Source: Calocera cornea HHB12733 (taxonomy: Eukaryota > Basidiomycota > Dacrymycetes > Dacrymycetales > Dacrymycetaceae). From it: a DNA stretch of 61,481 nt. The DNA is taken from contig KV424083.1 of assembly GCA_001632435.1 (NCBI GenBank), positions 1,680-63,160 of the forward strand, given 5' to 3'. Each line of letters starts with the position of its first letter. Position 1 is the stretch's first letter. Below the pieces are notes generated by a model. That model was not told where the DNA came from. It was given only the letters and a program-made list of their open reading frames with translations, and ran no database searches. This document shows positions 1 to 8,856 of this stretch, in pieces. Position numbers and translations under genes: made by a program.

Positions 1-283
1 CGGTGAAGTTCGGCCTGGGTGCATCTGTAGACTAGTCAGTATGCTGTATTAGATAGTAATGCAACTAAAGACTTACCAGGTTTCCATCTGTACTTGGTTT
101 TAACAACGGGCAGGCCGTGCTGCTCTGCCCATTCCTCATCGTATCCCTCAGCATCTCTGGGAGCATCCCGATACCCTGTCTCAAACGTTGCTGTAGGCAT
201 CTGTGTAAACGTAGTTAGTAAATGCATCGCGTAGCCAGCAGAACATACCCGACTTACCTGCACTACTTTGCCCACTGACTACG
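1..283 (-). CDS. 3'-truncated hypothetical protein (runs off window)
   Basis: Three exon-like blocks on the minus strand can be linked by consensus splice sites: about 278-258, 200-77 and 24-1. The donors are GTAAGTCG and GTAAGTCT and the acceptors end in ACAG. The first block is preceded by an in-frame TAG that could itself be an acceptor (GCGTAG), so the true start may lie in an earlier exon or be the ATG at 200. The longest block encodes an acidic, tyrosine-rich stretch (GYRDAPRDAEGYDEEW) followed by a basic segment. I recognise no domain. The gene continues past base 1, so its length is unknown. Seen: open frame plus splice motifs. Inferred: that it is expressed. Confidence 0.35.
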
Positions 284-1726
284 CCCCCAAACCCTGCTGA
301 TCGCCCGTCGTATTGTTGAAGCTTGTGCGGTTGCGCACGCCGAGGCCGAAACGCGTACGAATATCTCTACGAGGACTTATGCGCGTGCCTCTGTCTCTAT
401 ATCTTCTCGACGGCCTTTCTTGGAGGCGTTCGATGTGGATTCGCCCTCCTGATGGAGGTCAAAAGCGCACACCGATCGGGACGGCACATCTCGAGGGCGG
501 AAGGCGGGGGGGTCGACAGTGGTTGACAGTACCCCTCCTGCTTGACGCCGAGGCCCTCCAGATGGAGGTCCTCAGGCGGGAGGGGGCGGCGGCGAGGGCG
601 GCGATGGCGGGCGAGCGGGCGGGGACGGGGGCGGGGACGGGGGCGGCGGCGGAGGCGGGCAGGGCGGCGGCGGCGAGGACAACGACGGCGGCAGCGAGCA
701 CGCCGGTGGTGGTCAAGAGGAGGATGGAGAGAGAGGGCCCAGGGGACTTAGACGCGCGACGTCCCCTGGGCCGGAGGCAAATCAGCTCCTTTCGGGAGCT
801 GATTGCTCGACGCGCGCGAGCGGGTGCTGATTTTCAGCACGGAAGCGGATGGATGCAAATCAGCACCCAATCAGCCGCTTCCGTGCATCAGCCGCTTAGG
901 CGCTGATTGGCTGCTATTGAGCGCTTAAGGCGCTCAATAGTGGACCCTACTCCGCGTCCAGTGCCATGGTGCGCTGCTGCATGGGAAACTGTCCGGTACG
1001 ACGGTGCCACAGGCGGGTGAAACTGGCTCTTCTCGAACAGATGTCGGGTACTTTTCTGGGGGAAACGAGCGCGCTCTCGTATGTTCTGTTGGAGGCTGCA
1101 ACACGAGATCATACCCTTTGATGGCAACGCTCATTCGGCCGAGGAGGCACGGACCGGAGCGTCAGTATGGGACAAGCTATCTCTCAAGCTGTACTCATTG
1201 TTCGCCCATGTACCGGTAGCTAGCGTTTCCGTCTAAGAACGGGAAACATGATATAAACGGCCGCTGCTGTCTATGTGGGGATCTGGTTTATATTATGGGA
1301 CATGCACGCTTCTTGGGCGACTTGGCTCTGGCCTCATCCTCGGAGGACACTGGCCAGGATCAGCAAGCATCCTGACTCTCACCATCAAACCTTTCTGTGC
1401 ACTTCGAGCGTGGCGGGTAATCTTCAAGACGGGAGATGCTATCGGTGGTGGTGGGGCGTCGACATCACACCGGAAGGAGCAAGGGAAAGCAGACTGAAGC
1501 GGCCATCCGATACATTAAAGGTGCTAAATTCTATGTATGATACATACTCGTGTGCGGGATCGATACACGGAAGGCTCGTCGTAGCAGGTCGTAAGATGCT
1601 TCGCGGCCCTGCCCCTCTCGGGGTCAGAGCCGAGACACAGCGGGCGCGAATGGACAGACTCTCGGTCTAGGCAGTGCGAGTACCCGGGCCGGAGAGCGCA
1701 TCATCTCATCTCTCCTCATCCGCGCC
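284..1726. other. Intergenic stretch with GC-rich low complexity and a hairpin cluster
   Basis: No convincing gene is visible. Bases 540-720 are GC-rich purine-biased low-complexity sequence (GGCGGG/GGACGGGG-type runs) that opens artificial long frames on both strands. Bases 736-940 hold a cluster of inverted repeats listed separately. From 950 to 1726 I see only short unrelated open frames without splice or domain support. Confidence 0.5.
736..940. repeat. Cluster of overlapping inverted repeats
   Basis: At least seven perfect inverted repeats lie within 205 bp: 736-747/761-772 (12 bp arms), 780-789/795-804 (10 bp, 5-nt loop), 805-809/817-821 (5 bp), 822-833/857-868 (12 bp), 837-848/875-886 (12 bp), 867-875/902-910 (9 bp) and 914-924/930-940 (11 bp). 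Several share one arm, for example GTGCTGA at 824-830, which can also pair with TCAGCAC at 834-840, so alternative folds are possible. The word AATCAGC/GCTGATT recurs in several arms. It could be a transposable-element terminus or foldback, or a structured transcript. No flanking target-site duplication is evident to me. Confidence 0.75.
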
Positions 1727-2035
1727 CTAGTACGCTGCTGTTCTCCTTGAGCGGCCGCCCCTGAAGCAGCGGCAGCAGATGATGTCGATGATGAAGTTCC
1801 AGACTGTGGGCGGGTGGTCAGCATTGTTTCGGAGTAGGCTACTAGCAGGCGAAAGGGACGTACTGGCTACGAGGACGGTGGTGATGCCGCCGACGATGGC
1901 CTCAAGGACCGAAGCGATCGCGGAGATGACAGCCATGATGGCCGATCCGATAGCAGAGAAGATGCCTCCCTAGACACAACAACTCGCATCAGCATCCTTT
2001 CCCACCCGAGACTAGTGAACCTATGCACGCACCAT
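1727..2035 (-). CDS. Small hydrophobic peptide with CC-x-C and basic tail (61 aa)
   Basis: Three coding exons: 2035-2033 (only the ATG codon), 1969-1864 and 1803-1727. The introns are 63 and 60 nt (donors GTGCGT and GTACGT, acceptors CTAG and ACAG), with a CTGAT branch-like word in the first. The product is very hydrophobic, with alternating small and aliphatic residues (SAIGSAI, ISAIASV, VGGITTVLVAI). It then has WNFIIDIICCRCF and a basic C-terminus (RGGRSRRTAAY). A membrane-associated micro-protein is likely, and the cysteine cluster could be lipid-modified or metal-bound (inference). I recall many basidiomycete predicted proteomes carrying similar short Ala/Ile-rich ORFs of unknown function. 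A start at Met 1936 is possible, but the coding-like upstream residues GGIFSAIGSAI favour the spliced start. Confidence 0.65.
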
Positions 2036-2155
2036 GATGTGTAGTTTGGTTTGGGGTTGGGTTTGGTTTGGGGTTGGGTTGGTTGTGGTGGGGTAGTTCA
2101 AGAAAGTGCGGTTTGCGTGGTTTGGTGAGGAGCGTCCCGTCGCGGATGCGCCATC

Positions 2156-2162
2156 TTATATA
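2156..2162 (-). promoter_or_regulatory. TATA box of the small hydrophobic peptide gene
   Basis: The minus strand reads CTATATAAG here, about 120 bp upstream of the proposed ATG at 2035. This fits a core promoter followed by a short 5' leader and supports the minus-strand gene model. Confidence 0.5.
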
Positions 2163-2731
2163 GTGTGACAGACTGCGAGTTGAACGGGAGTGCGTATCGG
2201 CTGGCGGGGAGGAGAGGAAGACAGCGGGACGCGGTGCGTCACCGGACGGTGGTGTGGCGTCGGGCGACGTCATCGGACCCCTGTTATGCGAGGCGCGCCT
2301 GGTCCCGTCCTGCCCGCGCAGTAGGGTCGCTGGGCCCATACGGAGGCCTGGCATGTGCTGGGCGGGTGGGCCGGTGGGGAAGGCACGCGCGACTCCATCC
2401 GCTGCTCCAAGACGCCGTGTCATTGATAGTGGGGGAATGAGCAGGATCATTGCGTGCGTCATAGCCTCGTTTGAGGCACCATGATGATGCAGGTCCCTTC
2501 CACCCTGAGGGTCCGGGGGTTTGGGCCGGGTGCACGATGCCTACCCAGCTAGTAGCACACGTGTGGTCAACGTTGTCCTAGCACCACCCTACAAGGGGCG
2601 GCTGTCGCAGAACAGCCAAACAATATCTATGAGTCGTGCACAATAGGAAAATAAAGCAGTGCAATAATACGGAATGTAGACGTGGCCATTACAAACCATC
2701 AAGACCCTTCAACCCCCACTACTAGTAATCA
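2163..2731. other. Intergenic region between two minus-strand genes
   Basis: It holds the upstream region of the hydrophobic-peptide gene (to its left) and the 3' flank of the DnaJ gene (to its right). GC-rich sequence opens overlapping frames on both strands, but none shows splice structure or a domain. I see no RNA gene. Confidence 0.4.
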
Positions 2732-4390
2732 TTACGGTCTCGCCTGCTCCCGCTCCCTGCTCGCCTTGGTGTCCACGCGTACATACTCGCTCTCCGCCGC
2801 CTGCTCATCATCGTCCTTCTTCACAGTCTGGTACGCCTCGCCCAGTATACCCAGGCCCACCGCCCGCAGCTGCCGCTTCTCCCGCGTGATGTCGGGCTGC
2901 GAGAGCACGCGATCGCACGTCTCCCGCAGGATGGACTGGATCTCGAGCCGCGCGCCTTTGAACAGCGCCTGAAGCGCCTTCTCAGCCGCTTGCTCTTCTA
3001 GCTTCTTCTTGTCCGCTTCGGTGAGGCCCTTCTTCTCGCTCTGCTCTATTTGCTCGAAAATGCCCTTGAGCTCCATCGCAGCGCGGACTGTTGATACACT
3101 AGACAGAGTCGGTTAGCATACAAGTACAATGGGGACTTTGTGTAACACCCACGTTTCGCTGAAGAAGTTCACGTTGCCCTTTACACCGTGGAACCATCCA
3201 CCGACGCCGAACGGAGTTGCGTTGGAGGCGAGGTACTGTCTGCTCTTGGCGATGTAGACATAGCCAATGGCGTGCAGGAGCTCGACACCGTATGACTCTG
3301 TTTTGAGATCACTGCAAACATATGTCAGTCAACTCGGCAAGAGAAGTCAACAGAAACGTCGCGTACTCCGCCTCGAGCAAACATTGTGCCCTCCAGCTCT
3401 CCATGGCCACGCGGTCCGTCTCGCCCGTCGCATTCTCCGTAAACACCGCGAGCTTCCTCTCGAGGTTCTCAACGAGCTTCACCACGCGCTCCTCTCTCTC
3501 CTTCTTCCTCTCCGCCGCCGCCTTCCGGTCCTTCTCGTCCTTCTCCGCCTTCCGCTGGCGCTCAATCTCCTTCTGCTCCCTCTGCCCATCGGGGCCCTCC
3601 AGCCTCCGGCCCGCAGCGCCCGCCTCGCCATCCGTCCCCCCTTCCGCAGTATGGCTCGCAATCTCCGCCTTAGCCGCCTCCTCGTCCGCCTCCACCAGCG
3701 CGTCCTTCATGTCCCGCCCGATGCTGATGTTCCCCACGAGCGGGACGAACTTCTCCCCGCCGAAGAGCTTGCCGAACACCTCCTCCGGGTCGACGAAGCC
3801 ACCCTCAGGGCTCGCTGACTGCGAGGGGCCAAACTCGTTGTATTTGTGCCGTAGCTGCGGGTCGGAGAGGATTTGGTACGCTTCGGAGATCTTCTTGAAC
3901 TGTATAATACGGCAGGCGTTAGTCATGAGACGCGCAGAATAGCTGCAGAAAGACGCACAATTTCAGCAGCTGACGGATCGTTCGGATTCTTATCCGGATG
4001 GTGCTTGATCGCCAGTCTTCGGTATGCCTTCTTGATTTCATCCTCGTTCGCATCGATCTTGACGCTCAAAATCTCGTAATACTCCGTCTCGAGCGGCTCC
4101 TTATCCGTGCCTATCCTCCGCTGCCTCCTCGGTCGCTCAGGCACGGGCGGCACCTGCTGGCCTGCACTGCTCCCGCTCGAAGAGGGATTCGGTGTCTGAG
4201 AGCGCGACTTGCCCGGGATGCTCGGCGTGTGCAGGATGATCGTCGAGCAGTTGCAGCACTGCAGGCGCAGGGGCCCGGAGGAGAGCATCGGCGGGGGAGT
4301 GTACTCGAGCTCGACCTTGCACTCGGGGCACTTGAGCGTCGTCCATGGCTGGCGTAGGCGGGTTGGGATTGGCGTGGGGAGCGAGGTCAT
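2732..4390 (-). CDS. DnaJ / DnaJ-X domain cochaperone (Caj1-like), 496 aa
   Basis: Type III Hsp40 that would stimulate Hsp70 ATPase. Exons: 4390-3959, 3899-3367, 3311-3153 and 3098-2732. Residues about 20-55 form a possible zinc ribbon (CPEC ... CCNC). The J domain follows (EYYEILSV ... [14 protein letters not shown], with the HPD motif) and is split by intron 1 before [14 protein letters not shown] basic, Glu/Lys-rich charged stretch leads into the DnaJ-X C-terminal region ([17 protein letters not shown] ... [12 protein letters not shown] ... AMELKGIF). Yeast Caj1 has the same J plus DnaJ-X order but is shorter (about 390 aa). The N-terminal Cys pairs and long charged linker account for the extra length. 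Identity of the family is clear; the exact paralogue (Caj1 or Djp1) is not certain. Confidence 0.9.
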
Positions 4391-5157
4391 CGTCGGTATT
4401 GTGGTGGTTGGGAAGGGAAGCGGCGAGAGGAGCGAAGATAGGGAGTGTGTGAGAGCTGGTGATGGGATAGGGACCTAGAGACACGCGACTGGAACGAGGA
4501 CGCGAGTCCGTGAAAAATGCTTCCTCCTCTCTGCCGACCACGTCACACTATTTTACGGCTTGAATGAATTCTATCTGAGGATATCCCAGCCCCATACGGA
4601 GCAGAGAGAGGAAGGAGAATGAGGTTTGTGGAACACTTGGACAGGATCTGGTTGCTATCATACAACTTCGTGATGCAGTTTGGACCCGCTTCACGGTAAC
4701 CAATTTCCGTACTTGCGCAGGTCGAGCCGCTGCTACTTCGACTCACTCTTCGGCTGCCCGGAAGGGCTCTCTATGACCAGGTTTGTCATATGACTGCAAT
4801 TCTTCTGAATTTGCCCGCGAAAGGTATGACAAGCCCCACACGCGGATGACTATAAAGAAAAGTCGAGTCACGAAACGAAATGGACCGAACTTGAAGCACG
4901 CATTCCGTGCGATAAAGTATGCTGAGCCTCGGGCTATTGTGTCAATAGCATATGGCTGCTTGGGCATAACATGAGTTGGCTAGCGCGCTGCGCCGGTAAG
5001 AGCTGCGCAAGCGCCCAGGCGGGCGCTTCGTCGATGACGCGGCTCACGTGCCGGTCCACACCCTAATGTCGCACGCATTACGCGCCTCTCGGCGCCCAGT
5101 CCCCTACGACCAGCTAGTCTCTCTGCACTCTCCCCAACGCCTTTCTTCTCGTCTACA
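4391..5157. other. Divergent intergenic region (DnaJ gene / Rab gene)
   Basis: The two flanking genes are transcribed away from each other, so both promoters should lie here. Short open frames on both strands around 4540-4970 lack start context, introns and recognisable domains. A CACGTG E-box-like hexamer is present at 5044-5049, about 110 bp before the Rab start. Confidence 0.4.
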
Positions 5158-6063
5158 ATGTCCTCAGAGTCTGCACCAGCAACACCAGCGAACCTCAAGA
5201 TCCTGCTCATCGGAGACTCGTCCGTCGGGAAGTCGTCCCTGCTCCTGCGGTTCGCGGACCAGAGCTTCTTGAGCGAAGAGGAGGGGTCGACGACGATAGG
5301 TGCGTCAGTTTTGTTATCTGTGCGTTGAGCTCAGCTGAACAGGACGTAGGCGTGGACTTCAAGGTGCAAAGAATCGAAGTGGATGGGACGAAGTACAAGC
5401 TCAGCATATGGGTAAGTCTGCGCTCCAGTCATTCGACACATGCTGAACCCCTGGCAGGATACCGCCGGACAGGAACGATTCCGGACCATCACTTCATCGT
5501 ACTATCGTGGAGCACAAGGAGTGATATTAGGTAGCTCTGTCTTCTATTACAATAGGTAACTGTACTGATATGTCTGGCTCCAGTGTATGACGTGTCAAAC
5601 CGCGAGAGCTTTGATGATCTCCCGCGGTGGATCAACGAGATTGATACGTACTGCGGGCCATCGGTGGCGAAGGTGATAGTGGGGAACAAGATTGACAAGG
5701 TATGCTATCTTGAGCATAAAGACTTCCCTTGCAATTCTGATCTGATGGTGCAGGAGTTCAGCCGACGAGTGCCAACGACGGAAGGGCAAGCTTATGCGGA
5801 CCGGATGGAATCGATGTTCTTGGAAGCCTCTGCAAAGCGAGGGATTGCCGTCGACGATGTCTTCCAGACCGTAGTGCGCAAGGTGCGTCACAGAGAAACA
5901 TCCACCGCCGCTTCCGGCAACTGATATGCCCTTGTAGATTGTCGCGACCCCTGAGCTCTGGCAGAAGCACAAGCCCGGAACAGCCAACGTCAACACCATG
6001 CCCGGCGCGGGTGTCAAGCTAGAAGCGAAGGGGCCGGTCGACGAAAGCCCCTGCATGTGTTAG
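5158..6063 (+). CDS. Rab18-like small GTPase, 215 aa
   Basis: Membrane-traffic GTPase. Exons: 5158-5299, 5350-5411, 5458-5530, 5584-5699, 5754-5882 and 5938-6063. The start is the ATG at 5158, placing a short N-terminus before the P-loop GDSSVGKSS. Further motifs are switch I with [21 protein letters not shown] and EASAK. The C-terminus ends CMC, a CxC-type double geranylgeranylation signal, so the protein should be membrane anchored. The core best resembles Rab18 ([23 protein letters not shown]). All six exons keep frame and have GT/AG ends. Rab family assignment is firm; the subfamily is by resemblance only. Confidence 0.9.
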
Positions 6064-6238
6064 ACGTCTAATATTGCCATCATGAACTAATGACCCCCCT
6101 TTCTTCCCCAACCTCCAACTGGGCTTGGCCAAACTGTACGTTACACATGCTGTTGATTACGACGGTAGATGGAGTGATGCGGTAGTGTACACATGATTCG
6201 GTTCTCTTATTTCTTATTCTCTTTCTTCTTCTGCTGCC

Positions 6239-7153
6239 TTAATGACTACCCCAGTTCATGCCCATGTCGGTGCCCGCGATCTTGGGGTGATCGGCGAGCT
6301 GCGGCTTCGATTCGTACACAGCGATTACGGGCTTGTCGTGGAGCTGAGCGGGACGTCAGCTCACATCCCAGCGTTTGATGCGAATACAGAACTTACCGGC
6401 TGCCACTCCCCGTAGAACCCGATATAATATACACGGGTGGTATCCCCTCCCACCGAAGAAGGGAAGAAGATGGTGATGGAGCGGCACGCACCGAACTTCG
6501 CAGCCCTAGCGACTGCATCAGTATCCCCGTCAACGCCTTAGGCATCCAGCGGAGAGAACGTACTTCACAGGATACTCCACCGCCTCCCTAACCTCCGGGC
6601 ACTCCAGCTCCTGCGCCGGCTTCTTGTCCTGCACATCGCTGAAGTCGAGGTTGTCCTCGTTCGGGAACTTCATCCATCATTAACCACAATCCTAAGGAGG
6701 TCGAGTGGAAGGACACACCAAGAGCACCTTCTGGGCCGTCTGCTCCCCTGGGCCCGTCTTGATCATTATACTTTTCAACTTGACATTGGCCGTGAATGGC
6801 ACGCGGAAAATGAGCTGATCGTCGGCTTCGGACTCTACAAACTACGGGAGCGCACATACATCAGCGCTTCGCTTTCTCCACCTAGGCAAGCAGTAAACAG
6901 GACGAACCACCAGCTCATCATCCCTCTGCGCATGGGGCTTGAACACCGCGCGTCCCTCAGTCGCGTCGGTCGAGTTGAGCGCGACTACGTTCGGCAAGTC
7001 AATCTGCGCATGCAGGGAGGTGGGGGTCGAGTCGAGCGGCTTGTCGGAGGCGTCGTGGTGGTGGTCATCGTGCCCGTGCCCATCACCGTGTCCATGGCTG
7101 TGATCGTGAGAATGCGGCTGATGCGAGTGGTCGTGAGAGTGCGGGTGGGACAT
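6239..7153 (-). CDS. PITH domain protein with His-rich N-terminus, 228 aa
   Basis: Exons: 7153-6908, 6841-6719, 6667-6564, 6505-6397 and 6343-6239. Residues 1-35 are dominated by His with Asp, Ser and Gly (SHDHSHQPHSHDHSHGHG). The remainder is a PITH (proteasome-interacting thioredoxin-like C-terminal) domain: SLHAQIDLPNVVALN, FVESEADDQLIFRVPF, VKLKSIMIKT, PNEDNLDF, YYIGFYGEW. It resembles PITHD1, which consists of the PITH domain without thioredoxin. The His-rich tail could bind Zn or Ni (inference). It is head-to-head with the SDR gene starting at 7625, about 470 bp away. Confidence 0.88.
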
Positions 7154-7318
7154 TATGTTTTACACGCTGCTAGAGAGGTATGTTCAAGGCGCGGACAGCC
7201 TTGCCCAGAACCAGGGTCGAGGAGCGTGGATCATGGGTTGGCGATGCTTACACAGTGGTGGCGGTGCGGGTTACTTAATGCTGACCGGCCGGGGACACCG
7301 TGCAGGGTTATCGAGGGG

Positions 7319-7330
7319 CACCCTAGGGTG
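7319..7330. promoter_or_regulatory. Perfect 12-bp palindrome conserved in both SDR promoters
   Basis: CACCCTAGGGTG lies inside a longer block (GGTTATCGAGGGGCAC ... GGACCAGGG) that is unchanged between the two arms although flanking promoter sequence has diverged. This makes it a candidate dimeric transcription-factor site. It sits about 160 bp upstream of the TATA box. The factor is unknown. Confidence 0.45.
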
Positions 7331-7490
7331 GACCAGGGACGACTCGTCGACACCTTCCGCACCACAGCGAACTCGTCCGCGATGGTCAACCCTACCAAGC
7401 AATGGTGCGTGCCAACGGGGGCGGCATCAACCCATGTCAGATGTACCGCCGCTCCTGAGCATTCACGGCGGCTGGGCACAGAGAGAGAGG

Positions 7491-7498
7491 TATAAAAG
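7491..7498 (+). promoter_or_regulatory. TATA box of SDR copy 1
   Basis: TATAAAAG, 134 bp before the ATG at 7625. The same element is kept in the promoter of SDR copy 2. Confidence 0.7.
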
Positions 7499-7624
7499 GG
7501 AGGCGTGGCGGGCTTGCAAGGGACAGACCCAACTACTGCGACCAAGCAAGCCACTGCAGTTCTCACCTCTCTAGTACACCACCAGCACCGTACCTCCTCT
7601 CCACCTACGGGAGCACGTCTGAAC

Positions 7625-8726
7625 ATGTTTCAATCACTTTCTGAGATGTGCCCTCCTAAGCCGAAGTGGACGGTGGATGACATGCCCGACCTTGCGGGCA
7701 AAGTCGTCATTGTCACTGTGCGTCAACCTACTTCCTCACTGTGTACCATCTGTTGACATTCATACAGGGAGGAAACACCGGTATCGGCTTCGTAACATGC
7801 AAGTACCTCCTCATCCATGGCGCGACTGTATACATGCTTTGCCGCTCCCCGAAGAAGGCGCAGGAAGCAATCGAAAAGCTCAAAGAAGCCACTGGCGGGA
7901 AGGAGGCGAGATTTGTTCCATGCGATCTCGCGGATCTTCCGAGCGTGAAGAAGTGTGTCGAGGAGTTCACCAGCAAGGAGAGGAAGCTGGATATTCTGTT
8001 CAACTCTGCGTGAGTCTTCCATGATGCAATAGGCTGTCAGCAGCTGAACGAATCCCATGCAGCGGGGTCATGTTCACACCGATGGAGCAAGTCACGAAAC
8101 AGAACTTCGATATGCAGTTCGGCACGAACCTGGTTGGGCACGCATATCTCACCATGCTGCTGCTTCCGACCCTGCTTGCCACCGCTCACTCGACACCTGG
8201 CGGGAAGGTTCGTGTGATCAACACCAGCTCCGAGTAAGTTGCACCACGGCATACATCAGTCGTCCTCTTGTTGACCACTGCTCGCAGCGGCCACTCACTC
8301 TTTAGTCCTAAAGAGGGCATCAACTACGACCTCATCAGAGACTCGCCAGCGCGCCGCAAGGTTGCGACAACCACCATGTACGGCATGTCAAAATGGGGCA
8401 ACGTCGTCCTGTCCAAGGAGCTCGCACGACGGTACGGCGAGAAGGGGATCATCTCGCACGCCCTGAACCCGGGCCACCTGCGGACCGACCTGCAGCGCCA
8501 TGTCGGCGGTTTGTCGGCGAAGATCGGCGACATGCTTTTGTTCGACCCCGACCCGCTTGGTGCGACCACGCAGCTGTATGCGGGCACGAGTCCTCAGGCT
8601 GCCGAGGTTAACGGGCATTATTACATTCCCTGGGCAAGGGAAGGAGTGGCGAAGAAGAACACGGACGATCCGGCGTTGGGGAAGAAGCTGTGGGAATGGC
8701 TCGAGGCAGAGTTTAAGAAATACTAA
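7625..8726 (+). CDS. Short-chain dehydrogenase/reductase, copy 1 (314 aa)
   Basis: NAD(P)-dependent oxidoreductase of the retinol-dehydrogenase-like SDR group; substrate unknown. Exons: 7625-7717, 7768-8009, 8063-8233 and 8288-8726. The Rossmann signature is TGGNTGIG (created across intron 1), followed by LCRSPKK, CDLAD, LFNSAG, NTSSxGH and the catalytic YxxxK as YGMSKWGN. The tail AEVNGHYYIPWAREG is typical of fungal members. The start gives MFQSLSEMCPPKPKWTVDDMPDLAGKV; cofactor preference is not obvious. It is the direct partner of the inverted copy at 37007-38108: exon 4 encodes an identical protein, while exon 2 differs by about five residues. Confidence 0.92.
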
Positions 8727-8856
8727 GGTCCATGTTACCGCCTATACCCCTTTTCGCATCCTTATCCTACTTCTTGCATAAATATTGTGTTTCATTAATG
8801 GTTCATTGTGTTGTTTACTCGGAAGGACTCGCTAGACGTACAGTAAAGACCCTGCG

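Larger units (their letters stand above)
7154..7624. promoter_or_regulatory. Divergent promoter region, right part duplicated at 38109-38530
   Basis: Lies between the PITH gene and SDR copy 1. From about 7225 onward it aligns with the reverse complement of the region upstream of SDR copy 2. A weaker match (about 18 of 20 bases, near 7184-7203) is also visible against 38596-38615. Shared landmarks are a palindrome at 7319-7330 and a TATA box at 7491. Confidence 0.6.
7225..8715 (+). repeat. Inverted-duplication arm 1 (SDR gene plus promoter)
   Basis: Homologous to the reverse complement of 37018-38530. Over the gene itself, coordinates in the two arms add to 45733 with no net length change, including all three introns. 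Homology stops at the last codons of the gene: the stop codons (TAA versus TAG) and 3' flanks differ. Confidence 0.9.

Noticed and set aside
313..906. 197-aa plus-strand open frame
   Set aside because: Starts at a non-ATG codon and spans GC-rich low complexity and the hairpin cluster.
736..940. CRISPR-like array
   Set aside because: Repeats are short, unequal inverted repeats rather than regularly spaced direct repeats, and the genome is eukaryotic.
1989..2462. 157-aa minus-strand open frame
   Set aside because: Pro/Thr-rich shadow overlapping the TATA box and first intron of the hydrophobic-peptide gene.
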